Assembly: GCA_002726515.1 (NCBI GenBank)
Contig: PBTE01000055.1
Coordinates: 1-64,000, forward strand
DNA: 64,000 nt
Source of the DNA: Planctomycetaceae bacterium
GTDB lineage: Bacteria; Planctomycetota; Planctomycetia; Pirellulales; Pirellulaceae
Direction: 5' to 3'
How positions within the stretch are numbered: the first letter of the stretch is position 1; every line of letters starts with the position of its first letter. The notes beneath the pieces were generated by a model, which made no database searches, had not been told where the DNA came from, and saw only the letters and a list, made by a program, of their open reading frames with translations. Made by a program: the position numbers and the translations under genes. Shown piece by piece: positions 16,080-25,570 of this stretch.

Positions 16080-18944
16080 TCATTTGAACGTCATGCGAAC
16101 ACGGTCGAGCACGGGCGAAATCGCGCCGTTTCCCGTGTCAAAGATCGCCCGATACTGGATCCAGTGGCCCTCCGGCAGTCCCTCAAGTCGTATGTTGGCG
16201 TTGTCATAGTAGCTTTCCGGTCCTTGCGGTCCCAACCACTCCGCCTTTGGCAACTCACGCTGTTGATGCGCCACGCGAAGTTGGAAACGGATCGCAGTGT
16301 GCGCCGGTGTTGTTGCTTGCCAGTCGAGATACGCCGGTTGCAAACGGAACTTATGAGGTGAAGATGTGTAGACAAATTCGAAGCCACGGTTCCGGATATG
16401 TCCCAAATCCACACCAACATCGTAGTGGACTCCCACCGTGGGTATCGGAGTATAGTTCCCTTTACCGAATCCGTGGACCCCACCCCAATAGAGTCGAGAA
16501 TTGGTGTGGTGGTCACCGAATTGCCGAGTCTTCTCGGGACTGCCATCCTGACGATGGCAAAAGAAAAAAACGTCCGTGTGACCATCAAAATTGAAATCGC
16601 TGACAATCGACCCGGTACCACCGTCGGTGAAAAGTCTGATCCGGCGATTGAGATCGAAGCCATCGGCGCCACCCAACAGAATTCCGGAATATAGAGAACG
16701 TCGACTGCGGTGCTTGTACAACGGGCAGACCAAATCCAACCAGCCGTCGTCGTTCACATCGCCGATCGTCATGGTTTTGGCCTCGATCTCATGGGTCACG
16801 GGCTGATCGTAGCTTGCCCGTTGATCGCCGTAATAGACACGCACTTTGTCACCGCCAAATACGATGTCAAAATACCCGTCCCGATTGAGGTCGGCGATCT
16901 CCGTTTGATGGTTCTGCGGGCCGGACGTCCCGGGGATGTGCTGACGTCGATGATCACCCCAGGCACGCGTTCCGTCTCCCCAAAAGATAGAAGCACCTTG
17001 TCCCGCAAAGACCATGTCGAGATGGCCGTCGCTATTGAGGTCTGCAATCGATGGCGACCGGCATTTAGCGATGTTCAACGGCGTACGTTGAGTCACCGCC
17101 CAGCCACCGGAATCGCCCCAATAGATGAATGAACCAGGCTTGGCCTCTGGGAACACGGATGCATTCGACGCTCGTTCCTTGTTGCGCTTATCAACTCCTT
17201 CATAGTTCCGACCGTTGGCGATAATGATGTCCAAGTAACCATCACGATCCAAATCCGCAACTTCCACACCCAGTCCCGCGTGGGCCGGCAAGCCTGTCAC
17301 CCGCCAGTTGTCGAATTGATTTTCGTCGTTCCAAAAAATGCAAAGCTCATTCTCGTAGCGCACCACTTCACCCTGGTTCTGCAACAGGATGTCGACTTGG
17401 CCATCGTCATCGAGGTCAGCCATGGCCTGCTCGTAGGGTTCCCGCCCAATTAACTCGATACGGTTGTCGGCAGTGTATTTTCCATCTCGTGTGCCAAAGT
17501 AAAGGTAGCTGGGATCGTAGTCACCGCGTGACGTGGCGATCATCGAAGTAATCAGAACGTCCAAGTGTCCGTCGCCGTTGAAATCAGCAATGGCATTACC
17601 CTGCGCACCGTGTTCGTAGAGCGGAGTGCGCCGCGTTATGTCGAATCCGTTTGGACCGTTCCAATAAATGAAGGAAGGTACCTCGTACGAATAATGTTCC
17701 TGAAAATTGCAGACCAGCAGGTCGATCCAACCATCTCCGTTCAAATCCGCTGCGTTAGCGCCCCAGGCTCCGATTGTCTGGAGGGCAATCCGGTTCTCAG
17801 TTTTGAATCCCTCCGCACCGCCGTAATAAAGAAAGGAGTCAATCATCCTGTTGCCAAAGCGCCGCTTTCCCGTGAAGCTGAACATGTGATTTGTAAAGAA
17901 GGCATCGTTGTGGCCATCCTTGTTGAAGTCGGCCACGACGACGTCTTTGGCGTACGTTGTTTCAAATTCGATTTGCCGCGCTGCTCGAAAATTTCCTTCT
18001 TCATTCAGATAGGCGAACGATCGACGGCCCTCCTCATTGGCGAACAGCACGTCTGACCAGCCATCACCGTTCAAATCCGCTGCCCGGCAGGCATGGGCCG
18101 AACGTGTCGGCAGGTCAATCCGGTGATTCGCAGAATAGCCCGACCGGCTACCAAAATAAATGAACGAATGGTTTCCTTCGCTATTGGAGAACACTAAATC
18201 CGGCCAGCCGTCCTGATTCAAATCCGCAATGTCGACGTCGGTCGCACCGCGAGTCCCGATCTCTGCGAATCGACTAGGATCAAATCCATCAGAGGAATTC
18301 CAGTAGATCCTGGACGGTGTTTCATCCTCGACCGATTCGCCGCGGTACTCCCAAAAACCTGCGGAGAAAGCAAAAACGATGTCCGTGTGTCCATCCCGGT
18401 TAAGGTCGCCGATCGCCACGCTTTGCGTGTTCTGCGCCGGCAACTCGGTTTTTCCCTTAAACGGATAAACTCCCCAAATGCCGGAGGCAAGGGCTTCGTT
18501 GGGCCTTTTCATTCCGCCCCAATAAACGGCTGAGTCCATGCTGGTCCACGTGCCGTTAGAATAGTTGGCCACGACGAGGTCCAAATTTCCGTCCCGATTC
18601 AGGTCACCCGGCGCCACCCACATGGGGCCGTCGGCTGGAATATAACTGTGACGCTTAATACTGAAGTCATGCCCATTGCCCCAGTAGATCGACATGTCGA
18701 GCATTTCGACGAGAGGATGGGAATTGGCACACAAGATGTCGATCGCTCCGTCACGATTTACATCCCAGCGGTTAATGGTTTGCATGCGTCCACCGGCCGA
18801 GACGTACATATTGGCCCCCGCGTCGTCGAAGGTCCCGTCCTGAAAATCGTTGAACGTTGTTTCTTCCCAGACTTCTTGTCCATTCAGTCCGCCGACCAAA
18901 TGAACAACCGTCGGCAAAGCAAGAAAAAATGCCAACCGCCACAT
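16080..18944 (-). CDS. Secreted FG-GAP/VCBS repeat protein
   Basis: A 954-residue exported protein with a short signal peptide (RLAFFLALPTVVHLVGGLNG). It contains at least 14 calcium-binding loops of the form D-x-N-x-DG-x-x-D (DVNRDGAID, DLNRDGNLD, DLNQDGWPD, DFNKDGHND, DLDDDGQVD, DVNDDGWLD and others) at about 55-65-residue intervals. Most are followed by a YWGG or YFG strand such as FIYWGDSGGW, so two seven-bladed integrin-like propellers are possible. The last 90 residues form a separate beta domain (AHTAIRFQLRVAHQ through SPVLDRVRMTF), probably fibronectin- or laminin-like. Such proteins usually work outside the cell in adhesion or glycan binding. It converges on the 14174 gene. Confidence 0.9.
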   Translation of the reverse strand: MWRLAFFLALPTVVHLVGGLNGQEVWEETTFNDFQDGTFDDAGANMYVSAGGRMQTINRWDVNRDGAIDILCANSHPLVEMLDMSIYWGNGHDFSIKRHSYIPADGPMWVAPGDLNRDGNLDLVVANYSNGTWTSMDSAVYWGGMKRPNEALASGIWGVYPFKGKTELPAQNTQSVAIGDLNRDGHTDIVFAFSAGFWEYRGESVEDETPSRIYWNSSDGFDPSRFAEIGTRGATDVDIADLNQDGWPDLVFSNSEGNHSFIYFGSRSGYSANHRIDLPTRSAHACRAADLNGDGWSDVLFANEEGRRSFAYLNEEGNFRAARQIEFETTYAKDVVVADFNKDGHNDAFFTNHMFSFTGKRRFGNRMIDSFLYYGGAEGFKTENRIALQTIGAWGANAADLNGDGWIDLLVCNFQEHYSYEVPSFIYWNGPNGFDITRRTPLYEHGAQGNAIADFNGDGHLDVLITSMIATSRGDYDPSYLYFGTRDGKYTADNRIELIGREPYEQAMADLDDDGQVDILLQNQGEVVRYENELCIFWNDENQFDNWRVTGLPAHAGLGVEVADLDRDGYLDIIIANGRNYEGVDKRNKERASNASVFPEAKPGSFIYWGDSGGWAVTQRTPLNIAKCRSPSIADLNSDGHLDMVFAGQGASIFWGDGTRAWGDHRRQHIPGTSGPQNHQTEIADLNRDGYFDIVFGGDKVRVYYGDQRASYDQPVTHEIEAKTMTIGDVNDDGWLDLVCPLYKHRSRRSLYSGILLGGADGFDLNRRIRLFTDGGTGSIVSDFNFDGHTDVFFFCHRQDGSPEKTRQFGDHHTNSRLYWGGVHGFGKGNYTPIPTVGVHYDVGVDLGHIRNRGFEFVYTSSPHKFRLQPAYLDWQATTPAHTAIRFQLRVAHQQRELPKAEWLGPQGPESYYDNANIRLEGLPEGHWIQYRAIFDTGNGAISPVLDRVRMTFK

Positions 18945-19456
18945 GATTCGCCTCCCTTAAAAACCATTGTCAGCTACGCCAGGTAAGTCAATTGACTCGG
19001 CTGAACTACTCGCATTCTAATTCATTTACGTGTACCCGACCACCAACGAACCGTCGAGGTCGCGAGACGATCTGAAGAGACCTTCTCTACGTCTGCGCTC
19101 GTGCGGCAGCCTGTTTGTGCGGCCTGCCGTGAAGATCCGGGAGGCCATGAAGTCCACTACCTTGTGCGGGGAAAAGGTCGCACGTACAGGCTCATGACAA
19201 GCGGGAAAACCGACGTGTTGAGGAAACCCGTCAGCAGAGGGCCACAATTGTGCCTGCGATGGGTCTCAAAAAAAGGGTGTTGCTGACGGGGCGTTTTTTT
19301 CAAAGAATGGAATCAACAAGGAACGGGTCCGAAAAGAATTCCGCCCTCTTCCTGCTGGCGCCACTCGCGGGCAGCCAGCACTGGAGAGTCGGCGTCGGAC
19401 TAGTGTGTGTCAATCAGAATCGCTCATTTAGAGCGTGCCGGTGTGTTCTACTCCTG
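18945..19456 (+). other. Non-coding stretch with a long inverted repeat
   Basis: About 510 bases between two minus-strand genes. No frame shows a recognisable family. The main feature is the inverted repeat at 19227-19290 described separately. The right part should lie downstream of the lipoprotein gene at 19457 and the left part upstream of the FG-GAP gene. Confidence 0.45.
19227..19300 (+). terminator. Possible plus-strand terminator: 10-base inverted repeat with T-run
   Basis: CCCGTCAGCA at 19227-19236 is perfectly complementary to TGCTGACGGG at 19281-19290, followed by GCG and seven T at 19294-19300. The loop is about 44 bases, long for a simple terminator. The T-run is on the plus strand, yet both flanking genes are on the minus strand, so either an unannotated plus-strand transcript ends here or the repeat has another role. 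Confidence 0.35.
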
Positions 19457-19909
19457 TCAAGAACCACCTCGCTTGACCTTAATCTCGAAATCGTTTGTTT
19501 TGACATCCCGCGAAACCGTGAATCGCAGTCCGGAAGTTTCGTAACGTCTGTACTGTGGATCGATGACCTGAGGAGGTACCCGTACTTCGTCCCGGTCTCC
19601 CTTGAAAAGAGGCGGAACCACCAATGCTTGATGCTCTCCCTCGACGGCACCATCGCCCGGTCGGAAGGTACCGAGTTGGAACTTACCATCCGGCTGGATC
19701 GATCCACGGGAACTGATGACGTGAGGATTGTCGACCGGCCGGAATTCAACCGTGCCACCCGCGAGTGGAGTGCCATCGACAAACGTAACCCGTCCTCCAG
19801 CGGGATAAGTGGGCAGCGGCCCCGCGCTACCGCACCCGGTGATCAAGGAACTGCCAAGCAGCAAGGCGTAAGCCAGTACGAACGCTGGAACAACTGGTCG
19901 AGGAGTCAT
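19457..19909 (-). CDS. Small planctomycete-type lipoprotein, carboxypeptidase-regulatory-like fold
   Basis: A 150-residue lipoprotein. The N-terminus has a hydrophobic stretch ending in the lipobox LITGC, so it should be lipid-anchored after cleavage. The mature part starts PLPTYPAGGRVTFVDGTPLAGGTVEFRP, then GSIQPDGKFQLGTFRPGDGAVEGEHQALVVPP, the transthyretin- or carboxypeptidase-regulatory-like beta domain very common in planctomycete genomes in about this length. It ends with a basic strand. These proteins are often found beside DUF1559 pilin-like genes, and here one lies 415 bases upstream on the same strand. Their function is unknown; the pairing is the main clue. Confidence 0.85.
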   Translation of the reverse strand: MTPRPVVPAFVLAYALLLGSSLITGCGSAGPLPTYPAGGRVTFVDGTPLAGGTVEFRPVDNPHVISSRGSIQPDGKFQLGTFRPGDGAVEGEHQALVVPPLFKGDRDEVRVPPQVIDPQYRRYETSGLRFTVSRDVKTNDFEIKVKRGGS

Positions 19910-20324
19910 TTTTTGGGGTCCCGAGTACGGAGTCGCTTACGGCACACGGGCTGCGTGTTACCACGAAGGAACAACTTAATCGGGTCATGTATCTTCTGTG
20001 CGCGGAAAATCCCATGAGGCCCGGAGGTCGGCAGTAATCCCAGCACGAGGTAGGGCATTGACAGATAATCTTGCTCGTGACGCGTGACCCAACTCACCAG
20101 TCTTTTCGCTATCGGCCTTCGGAAGTTCATGGCTCGTTAGTTGTGATTTACGGAACTTTTTCACCAGCCGACAAGGGTCTGAATCACCAGCTCAAACAGT
20201 CGAATTAATTCCCAGTTTGGGAAATGGATCCGTCCTCGACCGTGGCCGAATTCTTCAAACTTTGGTTTGAGTAGACCGGCAATTCCAAATTCTGCTGCGC
20301 AAAACTTGGAATTACTACGCCGCG
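19910..20324 (-). other. Gap between the DUF1559 and lipoprotein genes, with an inverted repeat
   Basis: About 415 bases on the same-strand path from the DUF1559 gene to the lipoprotein gene. AATTCCAA at 20281-20288 and TTGGAATT at 20306-20313 form an inverted repeat with a 17-base spacer just downstream of the DUF1559 stop; there is no T-run. No coding remnant is visible. Confidence 0.4.
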
Positions 20325-21353
20325 TTAATACGCGTTACTTGGAATCGCGAATCCGTCGTGCCGGTTTGCCAAATATCCGAGTATCGTGGTGTCGATCGAA
20401 ACCGTGATTGGTCGAACACCGCCGTCTCCGAAAACGAACTGGCAGATGTTCGGATGCCAGCTGCCAAAAATGTAATTGGTCGGGGTCTTCGGACCGTAGG
20501 CCAACGGAAAACCCGGCCCGGCAAAGCGTCCAACTATCTGCAAATTATCGGCGTTGTAAATGGAACAATCGAGCCCGCTTGTCATTCCGAAAGTGCCAAT
20601 GGGGATGTGTTTTTCACCCACAAACACCGTGTTGGAAGTGCCGTCTAATATCGACCTCAACCTCGTGTGAGACTTATATCCGTTAAACAAATAGTTGGGA
20701 TCGGATCCGCCACATGGTGGTTTGGCGAGTGACCCGATGATCGGACCGACGGGCATCGGTTTGCGGTCGATATAGTCCCACGGGATATCACTATCGCCCA
20801 CGACACCCGCATAGTCGCCGAGCGCACCAGCTCGATGTGGTACCCTCCGGCGCGCGTCACAGGGGGCGGCGCTCAGATTGTATCCTTCTCGCGATCCCCC
20901 CGCACCGCGGCGGGTGGGACAATAGTAAACGGGCACTTGTGCGCGAATGTTGACGTCCGGTTGAAAGTGGTACGCAAGTTTGGGGTCCCATTGCTGGTCA
21001 ACACTGCCTTGTTCAAGAAAGGGCCAGAGTTCAGTGAAAAGGGTACCGTGGTGGCAAGGCAGGCGGATCGGGGGCAAGTGTCTATAGTTGTCGTGAAAGA
21101 GAAGTATGGCCAGGCCAACCTGTTTCAAATGGTCGCTGCACTGGGCGCGGCGGGCAGCCTCGCGCGTGGCCTGAACAGCGGGCAATAACAAGGCTAGCAA
21201 GATGGCGATGATCAGAATGACGACAAGCAATTCGACGAGCGTAAACCCGAGAGACTGGTGACGATGCGTGATCCGGAGTTTTTCGTTCAGCAAAAGCCTC
21301 CGCGACGGCACAAAACAGCTGCCCAGCCTCTTACAACCTCGCATACTATCCAT
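20325..21353 (-). CDS. DUF1559 protein with type IV prepilin-like leader
   Basis: A 342-residue protein of the planctomycete DUF1559 family. A basic leader is followed by the prepilin signature [26 protein letters not shown], with processing expected between G and F, so a prepilin peptidase should remove the leader and leave an N-methylated membrane helix. After the helix come [19 protein letters not shown] and the large DUF1559 head with [16 protein letters not shown], a [13 protein letters not shown] segment and the C-terminal [21 protein letters not shown], all normal for the family. Genomes of this phylum hold dozens of copies; the role is thought to be pseudopilin-like but is not proven. 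The long start gives 36 residues before the helix; a later start is possible. Confidence 0.93.
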   Translation of the reverse strand: MDSMRGCKRLGSCFVPSRRLLLNEKLRITHRHQSLGFTLVELLVVILIIAILLALLLPAVQATREAARRAQCSDHLKQVGLAILLFHDNYRHLPPIRLPCHHGTLFTELWPFLEQGSVDQQWDPKLAYHFQPDVNIRAQVPVYYCPTRRGAGGSREGYNLSAAPCDARRRVPHRAGALGDYAGVVGDSDIPWDYIDRKPMPVGPIIGSLAKPPCGGSDPNYLFNGYKSHTRLRSILDGTSNTVFVGEKHIPIGTFGMTSGLDCSIYNADNLQIVGRFAGPGFPLAYGPKTPTNYIFGSWHPNICQFVFGDGGVRPITVSIDTTILGYLANRHDGFAIPSNAY

Positions 21354-21528
21354 GCCTACCCTCAGAGTAAAAGTATCAATGTAAACGGCATTGCTCCATG
21401 GGCATGAAGCGTGGCATTTTCGTGCCCTTCCGTTTAAATAATTTTAATCTGTCTTTCCCCTGTTCTCAAGTGCCAACGCCTCGCAAGTGGTACAACATCG
21501 CAAGAATCACCGACGATTGTGTTGACCT

Positions 21529-22335
21529 CCCCCCCAAAAATGGTCCAGCAAGAGTGAGAGAATCCTGTCGGGCTGAAGGCCCGGAAAGGACTCTTTCAGA
21601 TGGCCCAGAAACGTCATCGTGTGGACCAGATTATCTCCAAGTTGCGTCGAGCGTGTCGTGTGCTCGATCCACCTCGCCGTACTCAGCGATACCAGTTGCG
21701 CAGGGTGGATGATGAACCACGTTGACTTCATGAGATGCGTGCTTTGACTAGACAACGTCCACGCTTCGGGGCCGAACGCATTCACCGGGTGCTCGTGGAA
21801 CGTCATTGGCAGGTAAACCACAAGCTGTTCACCGTCTCTGGAAGGGAGGAAACATACTAGCCCCTGGAAAACAGCATCGCAGACGACGTTTTTCAGGCGG
21901 TAGCGAGAATAGGTGCGTGCGACGTCGGTCACAGCACAAGAGTCACGTTTGGTCGTGATCGACGGGACCACTGGCGAATGTTTGGCGATCGAAGTGATAC
22001 GTTCGTTCCCAGCTCGGGACGTGATCGGTGTTCTGCAGTACCTGTTTGCGGTGCGTGGCACGCCACAGCACGTCCGCTCTGATAACGGTCCGGAGTTCGT
22101 GACAAAGACTGTTCGTCGCTGGCTCCAGCGAGCTGATGTGGGTACACTGTTGTTCGCCAAGGGCAGCCCTTGGGACAATGGCTATGTCGAGTCGGCGGGC
22201 CGGACACTGCGTCGAAAGGGCTATCGAACCCGCTCTACCTTCTCAGTTGTGCTCCCTCGTGTCGGATCGGCTCTTGACGGAGGCGAATCTAGGGACGAGA
22301 CTTCCTATCCGCGGGAGAGAACTTTTTTTCAGTGA
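21529..22335 (+). mobile_element. IS3-family insertion sequence remnant, several frameshifts and deletions
   Basis: The plus strand holds broken OrfA and OrfB parts of an IS3-type transposase. ATG 21600 begins OrfA-like MAQKRHRVDQIISKLRRA, which runs straight into OrfB-like PPRRTQRYQLRRVDDE; so the OrfA end and OrfB start have been deleted. In other frames follow LHEMRALTRQRPRFGAERIHRVLVE, RLWKGGNILAPGKQ and NRCVRRRSQHKSHVWS, then a further loss of the first catalytic-Asp region, then TGECLAIEVIRSFPARDVIGVL, HVRSDNGPEFV (second Asp) and SPWDNGYVES (catalytic Glu). The C-terminal DYNHHRPHSAL part is missing. It cannot be active. No intact terminal repeats were found. Confidence 0.85.
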
Positions 22336-22471
22336 CCATCCGGATGATGCCGTGGTCAATGTTCGGATAACGTTGTACACCCGAGAGAACCGTGCATTTG
22401 AAACGGGGGGCTGAACGAACCCTGTCCGGCTCGCTCGCATGTCAAACGGGAGATGTCAGTTCTGATTTGAT

Positions 22472-22476
22472 GGAGG
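22472..22476 (+). promoter_or_regulatory. Ribosome binding site GGAGG that decides the start of the methyltransferase gene
   Basis: GGAGG touches the first ATG (22477) directly, too close for initiation, but is nine bases before the second in-frame ATG at 22486. I therefore prefer 22486 as the start. Confidence 0.6.
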
Positions 22477-22485
22477 ATGGCGACA

Positions 22486-23631
22486 ATGGCAGTTCCGCAC
22501 TCGGTGCAGAGGGCCCTCGAGGCGAAAGGCGACAGAAAGCCAGACTTTGAGCGTCTCAGAGCTGCCCTGAATCACCAGGAGCCAGACTACGTTCCCCTTT
22601 TTGAAATGGGCGTCGAGCCGGAGATCAAGCAGCAGATCATGGGACGGTCGCTCAACGGACACGCCGACGAGATCGAGTTCTTCCGGGTGGCCGGTTTCGA
22701 CGTCTATCCTGTTTCGCTGAGCGTGATCGGCGTCAACACAAGGTCGGTTGAGGGCACCCGGCCGAGTGCAAAAAAGACGACCGACGTGCAGGTCCTCAGC
22801 CACACTGTCAGCACCTACAAGGCTGAGCTCGAGGCGTATTCGGAGCGGTACTGGGCCGAGATGCACAAGGGAATGATCACCACCGAAGAGGAGTTTGAAG
22901 CGTATCCCTGGCCAGACCCTGACGATCTGGACTTCTCCATACTTGATGAGGTCGGCGCTCTGCTGCCGCCCGGTATGAAGATCGGTGTCGTCATCGGCAA
23001 GGTGTTCACCGGTGTTTGGTTCATGATGGGCATGGAAACCTTCATGTTGTCTTACGTGGATGCCCCAGAACTCATCGAGATGCTGTACAGCAAGATAATC
23101 CCACTGCAACAACGTGTCATGGAAGCCGCGATGGAGCACCCCGCCGTCGGACTGAGCTTTCACGCCGACGACTTGTCAGGCACGAATGGACCCCTTGTCC
23201 ATCCCGACCATTATCGAAAGTACGCCTTCCCCTGCTACAGGACGATGTGCGACATGGCTAAGGCTGTGGATAAGCCGTTCATCTACCACACAGACGGCGA
23301 CATTTCGATGTTGATCGAAGATCTCATTGACCTGGGCATCACCGGTTGGCATCCGATCGAAAAACAGGCACACGATATCAACGAGGTGAAAGCGAAGTAC
23401 GGTGATCGAATCGCACTGCTGGGCAACATAGATCTCCAATATACGCTGACCAGGGGGACCCCTCAGGAGGTCGACGACGAGGTTCGTACCCGGATCCGTG
23501 ATTTGGCGCCCGGCGGGGGCTACTGCGTCTCCTCCGGCAACTCGGTCCCCGAGTACGTGCTGATCGACAACTACGCCATGATGCTCGAAGCCACCTTCAA
23601 ATATGGCAAGTACCCGATAGCTTTGGACTGA
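22486..23631 (+). CDS. Corrinoid-dependent methyltransferase of the uroporphyrinogen decarboxylase family
   Basis: A protein of about 381 residues (384 from ATG 22477) of the URO-D superfamily, in the group that moves methyl groups to or from a corrinoid protein (MtaA/MtbA/CmuA-like) and not the heme-pathway enzyme. Landmarks are an N-terminal RLRAALNHQEPDYVPLFE, GVVIGKVFTGVW, a FHADDLSG segment, YHTDGD (His271 and Asp273 counted from 22477), LLGNIDL and SSGNSVPEYV. Canonical MtaA has His-x-Cys and a later Cys as zinc ligands; here the first pair is His-x-Asp and SSGNS has no Cys, so metal binding differs. The corrinoid protein gene starts 28 bases downstream, which strongly supports methyl transfer. 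Methyl donor and acceptor are unknown. Confidence 0.85.
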   Translation: MAVPHSVQRALEAKGDRKPDFERLRAALNHQEPDYVPLFEMGVEPEIKQQIMGRSLNGHADEIEFFRVAGFDVYPVSLSVIGVNTRSVEGTRPSAKKTTDVQVLSHTVSTYKAELEAYSERYWAEMHKGMITTEEEFEAYPWPDPDDLDFSILDEVGALLPPGMKIGVVIGKVFTGVWFMMGMETFMLSYVDAPELIEMLYSKIIPLQQRVMEAAMEHPAVGLSFHADDLSGTNGPLVHPDHYRKYAFPCYRTMCDMAKAVDKPFIYHTDGDISMLIEDLIDLGITGWHPIEKQAHDINEVKAKYGDRIALLGNIDLQYTLTRGTPQEVDDEVRTRIRDLAPGGGYCVSSGNSVPEYVLIDNYAMMLEATFKYGKYPIALD

Positions 23632-23659
23632 GGTTCATTCGAAAAGCAGAGGATTCCCA

Positions 23660-24421
23660 ATGTCGATTCTCAACAAAGGCCTGGAAGAGGAACTGAATTG
23701 GTTGACGAGACCTGACGAGAAGAGTCGGATCCGTGAAATCCTGGCAAATGCGGACGCTCTCATGCAGGATATCTCCTACAACTTGATCGTGGGAGGGCAG
23801 GACGAGGTTGACCGGTTGACCAAACAGGCTCTCGACAAGGGTACCCCCGCGAGCACTATTCTGGACGATGGACTTATCTCCGGTATGTCGATCGTGGGCG
23901 CCAAGTTTCGCGACAACGTCATCTTCGTCCCCGAAGTTCTTGTTGCCGCCCGCGCTATGAAGGCCGGCATGGCACGTCTGGAACCGATCCTCGTGGCGTC
24001 GGGAATCAAGCCGACTGGCACGGTGATCATGGGCACCGTCAAAGGAGATCTTCACGACATCGGCAAGAATCTCTGTAACATGATGCTGTCCGGCGCCGGC
24101 TTTTCTGTCCACGACATCGGCGTGGACACCAAGCCGGAGGAGTTCGTCGCGGCGGCGCGGGAGCATGACGCCCAGATCGTGGGCATGTCGGCGCTGCTCA
24201 CCACCACCATGGTGAATATTGAAACGACTATCCAGGCGTTTGAGAGGGCAGGGCTGCGGAGAAAAATCAAGTTTATGGCTGGTGGCGCGGCACTGACGCA
24301 AGCCTTAGCTGAAGAGATGGGGGCCGACGGATACGGGAAGGATGCAATCACCTGTGTCGAGAAGGCCAAGGAGTTTCTGGGCATCGACGACGCCGGACCC
24401 ACGACACCCGCTGACCGGTAG
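23660..24421 (+). CDS. Corrinoid (cobalamin-binding) methyltransfer protein
   Basis: A 253-residue cytoplasmic protein with the two domains of methyltransferase corrinoid proteins. The N-terminal four-helix cap domain (about residues 25-105) is followed by a B12-binding Rossmann domain with the base-off ligand motif D130-x-H132-x-x-G135 (GDLHDIGKN), the S-A-L-L segment (VGMSALLTTTM) and the GG segment MAGGAA with GADGYGKDA near the C-terminus. It should carry a methyl-cobalt intermediate between a substrate methyltransferase and a second protein. It is most likely co-transcribed with the upstream URO-D-type gene. No reductive activator of the RamA/RACE type is in the window, so reactivation must come from elsewhere. 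Confidence 0.92.
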   Translation: MSILNKGLEEELNWLTRPDEKSRIREILANADALMQDISYNLIVGGQDEVDRLTKQALDKGTPASTILDDGLISGMSIVGAKFRDNVIFVPEVLVAARAMKAGMARLEPILVASGIKPTGTVIMGTVKGDLHDIGKNLCNMMLSGAGFSVHDIGVDTKPEEFVAAAREHDAQIVGMSALLTTTMVNIETTIQAFERAGLRRKIKFMAGGAALTQALAEEMGADGYGKDAITCVEKAKEFLGIDDAGPTTPADR

Positions 24422-25570
24422 AAGCTGGCAGGCTGCAAGAGTCGGATCCGCTGTAACGCGCCAGCGTCAAGTTCTGCTCGTTCCCAAGAACGTGGTTAAT
24501 ACCCATCGATACGCTGCGTACTTTTCAGAAGCGGAAGGCAAGGACGCGGCGACAGACGAACGGGCAAAAGAGGACCGCGAAGAAAGAACGCCTGATTGTG
24601 GTGACCAGGTGACGAGGTGTGACACAACAAGGCTTGGTAGTTCCCTTTGGTGTGTCGCCCTCGTTGTTTTCCTGCTCAACGTCATTTGTTGTTTGGTGTC
24701 AGTTGTCCAGTTCGGGGGCAAATGAGCCATTAGCCAATGTGCCGCACCAACGCCTCCTCAGTGATCGATGATTCACCGTGCTCTTTTCCAAACAACGAGA
24801 GAGCGTTTTCACGTACCGTCGCGGCGATTGAAGAATTGCTAATGGAGACCTGAGAGTTGAATTAAGGTCCGATTTCAATCTCTATCGAGAGGAATTGTCG
24901 TGAATAGTGACAACTTAAATACCGTTTTGTCCTTAACGAAGGAAGGAAGGTTTGACGAGGCGATCCCGCTTTGTCGGCACCTCGTATTCGCGCCCGGCGC
25001 GGTTGGCCAACTGGATCAACACAACATGAGGCCGCATTCCCGGCTGGAGCGCGTCGCAGGCAAGTTTCGCACACCAACGTAATTGGGACGCTACTTACGG
25101 AACTCGTTGGAGAGAGCCCGGACGAACCGGGTCGAAGGCCACCTGTAAGAAGATGTGACTGCGGCACTGATCGGCTTGTCCGGGTCGGGAAAGGATAACC
25201 GGCAATCGAGGAATTCAACGCGCTGGCCAAGTGTTTCATGACCTGGCCGAAGGACCAATTGCCCAACACGCGGCCAGAGCGAGGCCCACGGCGTGCCCGG
25301 TTTTCTTCAGGAAGCTGCGTCGGCCGGTTTTTCCCTGTTATCGACCTGTGCGACAAACATGGCCGTTCCCAAAAGATCTTGAAAACGTGCGAAAAACTCG
25401 CCCTTGATCTCGAATATGTTCGAGGCGAAGAAGTAGCTCAGTAGGGCAGTTGTTGTCATGCGCGGGGGAAGTGAATATTCCCATCACGTCATCAATTATA
25501 TAGAATAACCCAGTGTTCCGGAAAGAGTCGTCGGCGGGTCGGTTTCTGCTGTGAAGAGGAGGGATGAGCG
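24422..25570 (+). other. Long gap with little coding content
   Basis: About 1,150 bases between the corrinoid protein and the DUF1501 gene. Short frames on both strands show no family pattern except the DUF1569 scrap at 25180-25305. GAGGAGGG just before 25571 is the ribosome binding site of the next gene. Confidence 0.5.
25180..25305 (-). pseudogene. Scrap of a DUF1569 gene
   Basis: The minus strand reads GNWSFGQVMKHLASALNSSI followed by AGYPFP, close to the conserved block of planctomycete DUF1569 proteins (GNWSLGQIxxHLAxxxNxSIDG). The lead-in, ending GPRSGRVL, fits less well, and after the block the reading frame degrades into low-similarity sequence. The normal protein has about 160-200 residues; only about 30 are recognisable here. 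The family call is from memory and needs a profile search. Confidence 0.5.
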
